NCBI GenBank assembly: GCA_017458195.1
Contig: JAFTGI010000122.1
Span: 1-36,468, forward strand
Direction of reading: 5' to 3'
Origin: Prevotella sp.
Lineage (GTDB): Bacteria; Bacteroidota; Bacteroidia; Bacteroidales; Bacteroidaceae
DNA length: 36,468 bases
The number at the start of each line of letters is the position of its first letter. Position 1 is the stretch's first letter. The notes below the pieces were generated by a model. The model saw only the letters and a program-made list of their open reading frames with translations. It was not told the origin of the DNA and searched no databases. Made by a program: the position numbers and the translations under genes. Shown here one piece after another: positions 15,049 to 22,525 of this stretch.

Positions 15049-17373
15049 TCACCGGAGCGTCACTTGCAGCGGATGCTGCACCGAGCGTAGGGTCCACCCT
15101 ACCCGCTCGCGCCATTCCGCCATCGTCCTGACATCGTATTTCGACCAGGCCGACCCGAACAGATAGCTGTAGGGTTGGCCTTTATAATTGTCTACGATGC
15201 CGAGCGCATGGCCTTCGTTGCCGTCGCGGGGCTGGTCGAACAGTTTCTTTGTTGTCGATGTGACACCGTCGGGATAGAGCGTCGCCACGTAGAGCTGGCA
15301 GTTGTTCACGGCCACGTTGTCGGTCGGGTCGGCATAGACGACGTAGTTGCTCCCCAGCTCCACGCTCTCCTTGTCCTCAGAATGGAGCACGACGCCCGAA
15401 GCAAGCTGCTGCGGGGCCGTCAAGCCGTCGTACCAGACGGTCATGCGGTTGAAGTTGGAGCCCTTGTCAAGCTGGATGATACGGTGCTCGGTGACGCTGT
15501 CGCCCTTGACGGCCGTCGTGTTATAATCCAGCCGGACGCTGACACGCATAGGACCGAGGTCTAAGGTCTCATAGCTTTTAAAGCAATAGGGATACATCAG
15601 CTCGCCGTCGGTCATCAGCGCGGGTGTGCCGCAGCCCAGTGTGGCCCCCACCTTGTAGAGGTCCATGCCGCGCCCGTGATCGTTGTGATACGACGATTCG
15701 CGATAGAGCAGGTCGCCGGCGCGGCGGTCGGTCTTGCGCAGTTCGCGTGACCGCGGAATGTTAATGTCCTCGGTATGGTACCGATAGTCTATGACCAGCT
15801 CGGGCGTGTTCTTCGACCAGACGTCGAGACCGTAGCTGCGCTCGCCCGTCCGCTGCAGGGCTGGGCCATAGACGCGATAGGCGCCGCGGTCGTTCTCCCA
15901 GGCAAAGTCGTCCTTGCGCTCCGGCACGATGCGGCCATAGCACACAAAGGGGAACGTCTGGGGCGTGCCCTTGCGGAAGGTGAACGTGAGCTGACCGTTG
16001 GGGCGCACGCCTGCATCGAGCAGCACGTGACCGTCGTGGCTCAGCTGATAGGGCACCTCAAGACCGGCGCGGTCGAACACCTGGAACTGGCGGCCTCCCT
16101 GGATGCCAAGCTTCTGGAAGATGGCCTCTGCGTCGACCTCCACGACTTGCTGGCGGAATTCATTGCTCGGGTTACTCACTACTACTTCAACACCAGGCTC
16201 CTGCGAGGCGCCGTCGGCCTTCTCAGTCGAGGCGTCCTCATAGCGCAGATGTTCGCAGGCAGCCAGAAGGAACGCGCCCACACCGAAGTTGGCCTCGTTC
16301 TTGGCCGACAGCTGCTGACCAGGTATGGCGCGCTCGCCGATGGGCTGCACATAGCCCACGGCGCCGTCGGGCTGCAGGGCCGTCAGGGTCAGGTAGCGCC
16401 AGGCGCGCTGCATAGCAGGTTCGTAATCCTCGCGTGAGAGCAGACCGTGGTTAATGCCCCACAGCAGACCGTAGCAGAAGAAGGCGGTGCCGCTGGTTTC
16501 GGGGCCCTCGGCGTGGTCCTTGTCGAGCATCGAACGCGTCCAGTAGCCCTCGGGCTGCTGACAGCGGGCCACGGCTTCGGCCAGATGCTTGAAGCGTTGC
16601 TCAAAGAACGGGCGGTGCTCGTAGTCCTCGGGCATGTCGCTGAGCACCTTGGCCAGACCGGCCAGCACCCATCCGTCGCCGCGCGCCCAGAAGTCCTTGC
16701 CGCCGTTCTGCGTCTTGGCCTTGGGGTAGATGTACTTGGCATCGCGGAAATAGAGATGTTCCTCGGGGTCGAACATCAGCGAATCGGCAAAGCTGAAGTT
16801 CTGGTAAAGCTTATCCAGATACTTCACCTCGCCCGTCGTCTTATAGAGCTTGGCAAAGACGGGCATCACCATATAGAGTGCATCGGCCCACCACCAGAAG
16901 TCGGTCTCCGGCCGGCGCACCTCGTAGTCCATCACCTCCAGTGCCCGCTCAATCTTATACTTGTCGGGCGTCAGCTCGTAGAGGTCGAGGTAGGTCTGGA
17001 AGCAGATCTGCCAGTCGCCGAACAGCACGTAGTCCTGTCCCTCGCCGTAGCTCTTGTACTTCCATTTGGCAGGGTCTTGCTCCTGTGCGCCCATCCAGCG
17101 GTTGTGGCGGGCCCAGGCATCGCTGTAGGCGTGCCAGCGGGCATGGCCCAGCAGACGGTAGGCCTCCATGTTGCCCGTGTGGTAGGCGGCTTCGTCCCAG
17201 AACGAGCGCACTTGCGGGGAATGGGTCTGCTGCCAGTGGTCGTTCACCTTAGTGATAATCTCGATGGTCGGTGGCGCCACCGGCTCGGGACGTTTCTTGC
17301 GGGCACGTGCATCAACCGCAGTGCTTAGCGCCATGAGGAAGGCAGCCAGTAATACAAAACGTTTCTTACTCAT
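15049..17373 (-). CDS. GH105 unsaturated glycuronyl hydrolase fused to DUF4861
   Basis: Two-domain secreted protein of 774 residues. A signal peptide covers 1-22. Residues about 35-380 form an alpha/alpha-barrel of the GH88/GH105 type, hydrolases that remove 4,5-unsaturated uronic acids left by polysaccharide lyases; landmarks are WWWADALYM (160-168) with the probable catalytic Asp163, and FWARGDGWVL (228-237). Residues about 395-774 match DUF4861, a domain often found with pectin-degrading enzymes but of unproven activity. The domains are joined by a low-complexity linker (380-394). The gene starts 1 nt after the stop of the DPP-IV gene, so it is the last gene of that operon. Pectin-type substrates are inferred from family and from the neighbouring PL10 lyase. 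Confidence 0.9.
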   Translation of the reverse strand: MSKKRFVLLAAFLMALSTAVDARARKKRPEPVAPPTIEIITKVNDHWQQTHSPQVRSFWDEAAYHTGNMEAYRLLGHARWHAYSDAWARHNRWMGAQEQDPAKWKYKSYGEGQDYVLFGDWQICFQTYLDLYELTPDKYKIERALEVMDYEVRRPETDFWWWADALYMVMPVFAKLYKTTGEVKYLDKLYQNFSFADSLMFDPEEHLYFRDAKYIYPKAKTQNGGKDFWARGDGWVLAGLAKVLSDMPEDYEHRPFFEQRFKHLAEAVARCQQPEGYWTRSMLDKDHAEGPETSGTAFFCYGLLWGINHGLLSREDYEPAMQRAWRYLTLTALQPDGAVGYVQPIGERAIPGQQLSAKNEANFGVGAFLLAACEHLRYEDASTEKADGASQEPGVEVVVSNPSNEFRQQVVEVDAEAIFQKLGIQGGRQFQVFDRAGLEVPYQLSHDGHVLLDAGVRPNGQLTFTFRKGTPQTFPFVCYGRIVPERKDDFAWENDRGAYRVYGPALQRTGERSYGLDVWSKNTPELVIDYRYHTEDINIPRSRELRKTDRRAGDLLYRESSYHNDHGRGMDLYKVGATLGCGTPALMTDGELMYPYCFKSYETLDLGPMRVSVRLDYNTTAVKGDSVTEHRIIQLDKGSNFNRMTVWYDGLTAPQQLASGVVLHSEDKESVELGSNYVVYADPTDNVAVNNCQLYVATLYPDGVTSTTKKLFDQPRDGNEGHALGIVDNYKGQPYSYLFGSAWSKYDVRTMAEWRERVGWTLRSVQHPLQVTLR

Positions 17374-17374
17374 A

Positions 17375-19591
17375 TTACTTCAGGTTATCATTCAAGAAAT
17401 TCAGGCACTGGCGGAACAGATGGTTGCGAGTGTTGCCGCCGTAGATGCTGTGGTTGCGGTTGGTGTAGACGAGCTGACGGAAGTCCTTGTCGGCATCGAC
17501 GAGCGCGGTGACGTAGTCGGCCGTGTTCTGATAGTGCACATTGTCGTCAGCCAGACCATGGCAGAGCAACAGCTTGCCATGAAGCTTCGGCGCGCGGGCG
17601 ATAGGACAGACGTCGTCGTAGCCCGAGGCGTTCTCCTGCGGGGTGCGCATGTAGCGCTCCGTGTAGACGGAGTCATAGTAGCGCCAGTTGGTGGGCGGCG
17701 CAATGGCGATGCCGCAGCAGAAGACGTCGCGACCCTCAGACATCGACATCAGCGTGTTGAAGCCGCCATACGACCAGCCCCAAATGGCGATGCGGTCCTT
17801 GTCGACATAGGATTGCTTGGCCAGCCAGAGGGCAGTCTCCACCTGATCCTTCGACTCCAGGTCGCCCAGGCGCAAATAGACGGCCTTCTCAAACGCAGCA
17901 CCGCGACCACCGGTGCCACGGCCGTCGACACAAACGACCACGTAGCCCTGCTGAGCCATCAACTGCTCATGGATGGCGCCCTGGCCGTTCATGCCCACGC
18001 CCCAGGCGTTCTTCACCTGCTGATTGCCGGGACCGCCGTACTGATACATCACGACAGGATATTTCTTCGAGGCGTCGAATCCCACAGGACGTACAATCCA
18101 GCCGTTCAGCTGGATGCCCTCGCTGGTGGTGAACTTAAAGAGCTCCTTCTTACCCATGTCGTAGGAGGCATACTTGTCGGCCAGCGCCTTGTTGTCAATC
18201 ATGGTCTTCACGGCCTTGGCGCCCGCGCCGTAGAGTGTCACGACGGGCGGCGCCTGGAGATCGCTCCAAGTGCCGAGCCACGACTTGAAGTCGCGCGAGA
18301 AGACAGCCGTGTTCCAGCCGTCCTTCGGCGTCAGGCAGTCGGTCTTTCCGTTGCGGTGGCTGACGTAGACCTTCTGATTCATCGCGTCGGCTGAAAGGGC
18401 GGCAAAGTAGAGGTCACCCGTCGGCTCGTCGAGGCCATAGACGGCCGTGACCACCTGCTGCTTGACGGTGCGCTGCAGGGTGCCGTTGAGCGAATAGACA
18501 TAGATGCTGTTGAAGCCCGAGCGCTCACTGGTCAGCACGAGGTGCTGGTCGGTGATTAGGACGTCTTGGAAGACTTCTTCCTTGACGTACTTGTCAATCT
18601 TGTCCTCCACGACCTGCTGGCAGACGGTGGTCAAGGGGTTGGCCATGTAGATGCGCAGGCAGTCCTGATGGCGGTTCAGCGTGAACACGGCGATGCGCGT
18701 CGGGTCGCTGGTCGTCATGATGCGGGGGATGTAGCCGTCCTTGTCAAGCGGCAGCTGCATGGCGCGCGTCTGATGGCTCTTGATGTCGTAGCTCATCAGG
18801 CTGACCGTCGCGTTCTTCTCGCCAGGCTTGGGATACTTGTAGGAGTAAGTCCCCTCCATCCTTCCCCATGCGGGCGAGGCTTTCTGTGCGCCGGCCTTCC
18901 AGTCGAGCGGCGTCAGGGGCAGATAGCGCTCCAGCACCTCCGACTCGTCGTAGCGCACCCAGACAATCTGCTTCGAGTCGGCCGTGAACACCATGGCTCG
19001 GTTGTGCGAAAACTCCTCCTCGCACACCCAGTCGGGCACGCCGTTGAGAACCTTGTTGCGCTCGCCGTCCTTCGTCACCTGGCTTTCGGCGTTGCCATAG
19101 AGCAGCTTTACGAGGAAGATGTTATTGTCGCGCACGAAGGCAATCTGCTCACCGTCGGGGCTCCACAGCGGCGTCTGCTGAGGGCCGCCGTCGCTCAGGG
19201 GCTCCAGCGTGTTGTTGGCTATCGTATATATATAATAGGTGGCGGTGAATGAACGCCGGTAGATGCCTTTCGAGTCGGTCTGGATGAGCATCCGCTTGCC
19301 GTTGGGGCTCATGATGTAGCCCTCCACGCGGCCGACCTTCGGCCCTCGGGCGGTCGCGGCGTCGAACAGGACGCCGAGCTGCTTGCCCGTGCGGAAGGAA
19401 TAGCGCACCACCTGCTTGCCGTCGCCCGAGATCTGTGCGTAGCTCTCTCCGTCGTCAAGCGGTTGCAGGGCGGCCATCGATTCGCCGCGGAATGCACCAC
19501 TGGTAATCTCTTTCAAGTCAAGTTTTCCTCCGGCTGTCAGTTGGCCAAACGCCATGAGGCTGACCGCCAGGACTAACAAAATCTTTTTCAT
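17375..19591 (-). CDS. dipeptidyl peptidase IV-type serine peptidase (S9B)
   Basis: Periplasmic or exported prolyl dipeptidyl peptidase, releasing X-Pro or X-Ala dipeptides. Numbered from the ATG at 19600: a signal peptide lies at about 4-24; a beta-propeller (about 40-480) carries the N-terminus-binding Glu pair in DWVCEEEF (190-197), where a Cys replaces the usual Tyr; the alpha/beta hydrolase domain holds Ser610 in GWSYGG, Asp685 in GLADDNVH and His717 in NRNHSIYGG. All catalytic residues are present, and the length of about 740 is normal. The ATG at 19591 is preferred because the Lys-Lys of the signal peptide follows directly. It sits 13 nt after the EcsC gene and 1 nt before the GH105 gene. 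Prolyl tripeptidyl peptidase is an alternative specificity. Confidence 0.93.
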   Translation of the reverse strand: MKKILLVLAVSLMAFGQLTAGGKLDLKEITSGAFRGESMAALQPLDDGESYAQISGDGKQVVRYSFRTGKQLGVLFDAATARGPKVGRVEGYIMSPNGKRMLIQTDSKGIYRRSFTATYYIYTIANNTLEPLSDGGPQQTPLWSPDGEQIAFVRDNNIFLVKLLYGNAESQVTKDGERNKVLNGVPDWVCEEEFSHNRAMVFTADSKQIVWVRYDESEVLERYLPLTPLDWKAGAQKASPAWGRMEGTYSYKYPKPGEKNATVSLMSYDIKSHQTRAMQLPLDKDGYIPRIMTTSDPTRIAVFTLNRHQDCLRIYMANPLTTVCQQVVEDKIDKYVKEEVFQDVLITDQHLVLTSERSGFNSIYVYSLNGTLQRTVKQQVVTAVYGLDEPTGDLYFAALSADAMNQKVYVSHRNGKTDCLTPKDGWNTAVFSRDFKSWLGTWSDLQAPPVVTLYGAGAKAVKTMIDNKALADKYASYDMGKKELFKFTTSEGIQLNGWIVRPVGFDASKKYPVVMYQYGGPGNQQVKNAWGVGMNGQGAIHEQLMAQQGYVVVCVDGRGTGGRGAAFEKAVYLRLGDLESKDQVETALWLAKQSYVDKDRIAIWGWSYGGFNTLMSMSEGRDVFCCGIAIAPPTNWRYYDSVYTERYMRTPQENASGYDDVCPIARAPKLHGKLLLCHGLADDNVHYQNTADYVTALVDADKDFRQLVYTNRNHSIYGGNTRNHLFRQCLNFLNDNLK

Positions 19592-19604
19592 ATCTATCAT
19601 TTAG

Positions 19605-20369
19605 TTAAACTTCCTCATACTCGTCGAACTGGACATTGTCCGGCACATCCGCGCGGTCGACCGTCTGGAAATAGGCCATGCTCTGCTGCAGCTGGCGGTT
19701 CAGCCGGTTGGCTCCCTGCTTGAACGTCAGGAACGAGAATCCGCCCGAGATGGCGGCGCCGGCCACAGGAATCAGTTTCGAGGCAATCGTGGCCACCTTC
19801 TTCTTCGACAGCTTCACGCCGATGGCCTGGGCCACGCTCTGCACCACCTGGAACCAGGCCGCGCGCTGCAGCGTGTCGTTGGCCATCTTCTGGACGGTCG
19901 ACTCCACCACCTTGCGGGCCAGCGCATTGATGGCCTCGTTGGCCTTGGCCACGCCCATCATCACGCCGACGAAGATGGTCAGGTTGCGGGCCAGTTCGCC
20001 GTCGACGCGCCGCAGGTCGGGATAGCCGTAGAGGTAGGCCAGCTTCTGTGCCAATACGAAACAATGCCAGTAGTATTGCCCCAGGTCAGCAGGCAATGCA
20101 ACCCAGGCGCCCCACCCTCCCGGCAGTCCGGCTGCGGCGGAGATGGTGGTCACGTTGAGCACATGATGGCTGATGACGCTCTGGGCAATCTCCTGAAGCA
20201 CATCCTCGCGGATGACGACGTCAGGGCGCTCGCTGATGGCCTGCTCCAGCTGCTCGCGTGTGCAGAAGCGGTGCAGCGTGTCGCGCAGGAAACTGGCCCG
20301 GTCGACCTGCACGCCGGGCAGGCGCATGGCCATGTCCATCACGTTGTTCCAAAGGTTCTGTTTCTCCAT
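19605..20369 (-). CDS. EcsC family protein
   Basis: Member of the EcsC family (named after a Bacillus gene next to an ABC transporter); the biochemical role is unknown. About 254 residues from the chosen start. A Gly-rich hydrophobic segment, GLPGGWGAWVALPADLGQYY, with the following AQKLAYLYGYPD, is the family hallmark. Two further hydrophobic stretches (LTIFVGVMMGVA and IPVAGAAISGGFSFLTF) could associate with the membrane. No signal peptide is seen. An in-frame TTG at 20381 overlaps the -7 box, so the ATG at 20369 is taken as start. It heads an operon with the DPP-IV peptidase and GH105-DUF4861 genes, a combination with no obvious functional logic. Confidence 0.85.
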   Translation of the reverse strand: MEKQNLWNNVMDMAMRLPGVQVDRASFLRDTLHRFCTREQLEQAISERPDVVIREDVLQEIAQSVISHHVLNVTTISAAAGLPGGWGAWVALPADLGQYYWHCFVLAQKLAYLYGYPDLRRVDGELARNLTIFVGVMMGVAKANEAINALARKVVESTVQKMANDTLQRAAWFQVVQSVAQAIGVKLSKKKVATIASKLIPVAGAAISGGFSFLTFKQGANRLNRQLQQSMAYFQTVDRADVPDNVQFDEYEEV

Positions 20370-20378
20370 ATTATGCGG

Positions 20379-20386
20379 CAAAGTTA
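20379..20386 (-). promoter_or_regulatory. -7 box for the EcsC-peptidase-GH105 operon
   Basis: Minus-strand TAACTTTG fits TAnnTTTG exactly. No clear TTTG is found 20 nt upstream, where the sequence is AT-rich. With a start about 7 nt downstream the mRNA would be nearly leaderless with respect to the ATG at 20369. Confidence 0.6.
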
Positions 20387-20404
20387 AGAAAAACTATTGA
20401 AAAA

Positions 20405-20436
20405 TTTGCATAACTCAAAAAAAATGTGTTACTTTG
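20405..20436 (+). promoter_or_regulatory. promoter of the outer-membrane barrel gene
   Basis: TTTG at 20405-20408 and TTACTTTG at 20429-20436 are separated by 20 nt. The -7 element has one mismatch to TAnnTTTG. The leader to the ATG at 20481 is about 38 nt. Confidence 0.7.
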
Positions 20437-20480
20437 CATCGGAAATTCGTAAACATTAACTAATAAACAACAATTGAATT

Positions 20481-21098
20481 ATGAAAAAGATTCTTGTGGG
20501 CATCATGGCTGTGCTGTTCTCAGCTCCCTCGTTCGCTCAGTATAGCAGCGGCGGTTTCTCACTCAGTGAGAGCACTCTCTACTACGGTATCCGTCTTGGC
20601 GTGAACTTCAGTTCTATTACCGGCGACTACATCGACCTGGGAACCCGCACGGGCATGAACCTTGGTGCCGTCATCGGCGCACGCGTGAGCGACTCCACCC
20701 CGATTTTCCTTGAGAGTGGTCTTTACTTCGAGAGCAAGGGCGCTAAGAAAGATAAGCTGTCGATGGGCCTGAACTACCTGGAGCTCCCCATTCTTATCAA
20801 GTACGGCGTGCAGGTGAGCGACGACATCGCCCTGCTTCCCTATGTCGGTCCATACTTTGCCTATGGCCTCGGTGGTAAGTATAAGTATAACAGCGACAAG
20901 GTCGTTGTCAAGGATAGCTCCTATGACTACATGAAGCACTTCGACATGGGCTTCAAGATCGGCTGCGGTGCTGAGTACAATAAGCTCTATGCCGAGCTGG
21001 GCTACGAGTTTGGCGTGGTCAACATTGCCAAGGACAACCCCCAGGATCTCGGTGCCCACAACGGCGCATTCTACTTCAACGTCGGTGTGAACTTCTAA
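20481..21098 (+). CDS. small outer-membrane beta-barrel protein
   Basis: Probable eight-stranded outer-membrane barrel of the PorT/OmpW-like OMP_b-brl class, 205 residues. A signal peptide covers 1-19 (ends SFA-Q). The mature part alternates hydrophobic and polar residues in strand-length blocks, with Gly and aromatic residues at strand ends, for example LYYGIRLGVNFSSITG, LNYLELPILIKYG, LYAELGYEFGVVNI, and ends in a final strand GAFYFNVGVNF with the C-terminal Phe typical of barrel proteins recognised by the BAM complex. Function unknown; such proteins may be structural or sensory. It is transcribed alone and is followed 12 nt later by repeat array 2. Confidence 0.85.
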   Translation: MKKILVGIMAVLFSAPSFAQYSSGGFSLSESTLYYGIRLGVNFSSITGDYIDLGTRTGMNLGAVIGARVSDSTPIFLESGLYFESKGAKKDKLSMGLNYLELPILIKYGVQVSDDIALLPYVGPYFAYGLGGKYKYNSDKVVVKDSSYDYMKHFDMGFKIGCGAEYNKLYAELGYEFGVVNIAKDNPQDLGAHNGAFYFNVGVNF

Positions 21099-21109
21099 GC
21101 AATCAATAG

Positions 21110-21280
21110 AAAAGCGGTACTTTTCCCTGAGAGAAGTACCGCTTTTCTCTGACTAAAGCGGTGCTTTTCTCCCAGAGAAGTACCGCTTTTCTGTAAGTAA
21201 AGTACCGCTTTTCTGTTCAAGAAGTGCCGCTTCTTGATACCAATATAGGGGTATATTGGTCTTGAGAAGTGCCGCTTTTA
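21110..21280. repeat. 22-bp palindromic tandem array 2, mixed orientation
   Basis: Eight slots at 22-bp pitch fill the gap between two convergent genes. Slot starts are 21110 (forward core AAAAGCGGTACTTTTCC), 21132 (inverted), 21154 (forward), 21176, 21198 and 21220 (inverted), 21242 (unrelated sequence) and 21265 (inverted). Neighbouring forward and inverted units can pair over 15 bp or more. Slot 7 is replaced by a different palindrome and adds one base to the pitch. The last unit ends against the stop codon of the carboxypeptidase gene. The core is the same as in arrays 1 and 3. Confidence 0.9.
21239..21260. repeat. 9-bp hairpin inside array 2
   Basis: ACCAATATA (21239-21247) and TATATTGGT (21252-21260) are a perfect inverted repeat around GGGG. 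It occupies the slot of one 22-bp unit without sharing its sequence. Confidence 0.8.
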
Positions 21281-22438
21281 TCAGCGACAAAGCTCGACAC
21301 ACAGTCGGTCGATCAGCTCACGACCCTCGGCGGCCCGCATGACGCCCTGGACGATGACGGCGAAGCAGAGACGATGGCCATCCGAGGCCGTCAGATAGCC
21401 AGCCAGCGAGGTGATGCCCGTCAGGGTGCCCGTCTTCGCCTGTACGTTGCTCTCGGCTGGTGTGCCGGTCATGCGCTTCTTCAGTGTACCGTCCTGTCCG
21501 GCCACCGGCAGCGTGGGCAGCAGATGGCTGTAGATGCGATTGTCGAACCATGCATAGCGCAGCAACATCGTCAGCGCCTCGGCTGAAAGATAGTTATAGA
21601 GCGACAATCCGCTGCCGTCGGCAATGCGATAGTTCTGTGGCAGCAGTCCTGCCCTCGACATCACGCCACGTTCCAGCTTGCGGGCTTCCTTGGCTGTTGC
21701 CGGACGCTGTCCAGAACGGATGGCCGTCTGATAAAACATCGACTCGGCGTAGAGGTTGTTGCTCTCCTTCATCATCTCGAGCATCACCTGGTCGATGGTG
21801 TGCGTACGGGCACAAACAAATGCGGAGCCGCCCGGCAGGCGCCCCTTGGCGGTTGAAACATTCACCAGCACCGCCCCACCCCTCTGCAGGGCTGCAGCGA
21901 ACTGCTCGGCAAAGTCGAGTCGGCGCCCGATGCGCAGCGGTGTCAATACGGGGTTGTCGTCGTCCCAACACCATCCCTCACCATAGCGCAGCGTGTCCTT
22001 CACCGACAGATCGCTGACAATGCGCCCCCTGATGGTATCGATGCCCAGCCGGCGCACATTGGCCACGAAGGCCTCCATGTCGTCAGCGTCGAACATCGGA
22101 TCCATGCCGCCGACGACGTAGAGGTCGCCCTGGAGCGTGCGGTTGCTGACAGTGCCCCTATAATATAAAGAGGTGGAAAAGGTGTAGTCAACGCCGAGCT
22201 GGTCGAGAGCTGCGACGGCCGTCAGCACCTTCATCGTCGAGGCGGGGCGCAACAGCTGCTGTGCCTGATAATTGAACATGGGCTGGTCGGCCGTGAGGTC
22301 CCACACCAGCATGCCTATCTGGGCCGTCTGTGCCAAGGGGGAAGCCGTGAAGACAGAGTCTAACCGATGTCTCACATCCTGAGCCATCAGCGACGCCGCG
22401 AAGGCCATCAGCACGAGGAAAACTGATAATTTCTTCAT
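21281..22438 (-). CDS. dacB: D-alanyl-D-alanine carboxypeptidase / endopeptidase, PBP4 type (S13)
   Basis: Periplasmic penicillin-binding protein that trims or opens peptidoglycan cross-links. About 385 residues from the ATG at 22438. A signal peptide covers about 1-19. The three active-site motifs are SxxK as STMK with nucleophile Ser67 and Lys70, SxN as SNN (226-228), and KTG (335-337, KTGTLTG). It is shorter than E. coli PBP4 (about 477 residues), the difference lying between the SxxK and SxN motifs, so the extra domains are reduced. A GTG start at 22447 would lie inside the -7 box and is rejected. Divergent from nadB; its 3' end abuts repeat array 2. Confidence 0.92.
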   Translation of the reverse strand: MKKLSVFLVLMAFAASLMAQDVRHRLDSVFTASPLAQTAQIGMLVWDLTADQPMFNYQAQQLLRPASTMKVLTAVAALDQLGVDYTFSTSLYYRGTVSNRTLQGDLYVVGGMDPMFDADDMEAFVANVRRLGIDTIRGRIVSDLSVKDTLRYGEGWCWDDDNPVLTPLRIGRRLDFAEQFAAALQRGGAVLVNVSTAKGRLPGGSAFVCARTHTIDQVMLEMMKESNNLYAESMFYQTAIRSGQRPATAKEARKLERGVMSRAGLLPQNYRIADGSGLSLYNYLSAEALTMLLRYAWFDNRIYSHLLPTLPVAGQDGTLKKRMTGTPAESNVQAKTGTLTGITSLAGYLTASDGHRLCFAVIVQGVMRAAEGRELIDRLCVELCR

Positions 22439-22446
22439 AATTGCCA

Positions 22447-22454
22447 CAAAGGTA
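22447..22454 (-). promoter_or_regulatory. -7 box of dacB
   Basis: Minus-strand TACCTTTG fits TAnnTTTG. A -33 TTTG at the usual distance is not evident. Transcription would begin within a few bases of the ATG at 22438, so the mRNA is nearly leaderless. Confidence 0.6.
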
Positions 22455-22497
22455 CAAAAAAATCTTCATTCATAATTCATAATTCATAATTATTTTG

Positions 22498-22505
22498 TAC
22501 CTTTG
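22498..22505 (+). promoter_or_regulatory. -7 box of nadB
   Basis: TACCTTTG fits TAnnTTTG and lies about 20 nt before the nadB ATG. The upstream -33 position holds AT-rich repeats rather than TTTG. Confidence 0.6.
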
Positions 22506-22525
22506 CCACGTAATTAGCTAAAACT

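Larger units (their letters stand above)
22447..22505. repeat. inverted repeat with internal 8-bp repeats between dacB and nadB
   Basis: CAAAGGTACAAAA (22447-22459) and TTTTGTACCTTTG (22493-22505) are a perfect 13-bp inverted repeat that carries the two divergent -7 boxes. Between them the motif CATAATT is repeated three times at 8-bp steps (about 22471-22492). Confidence 0.8.
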
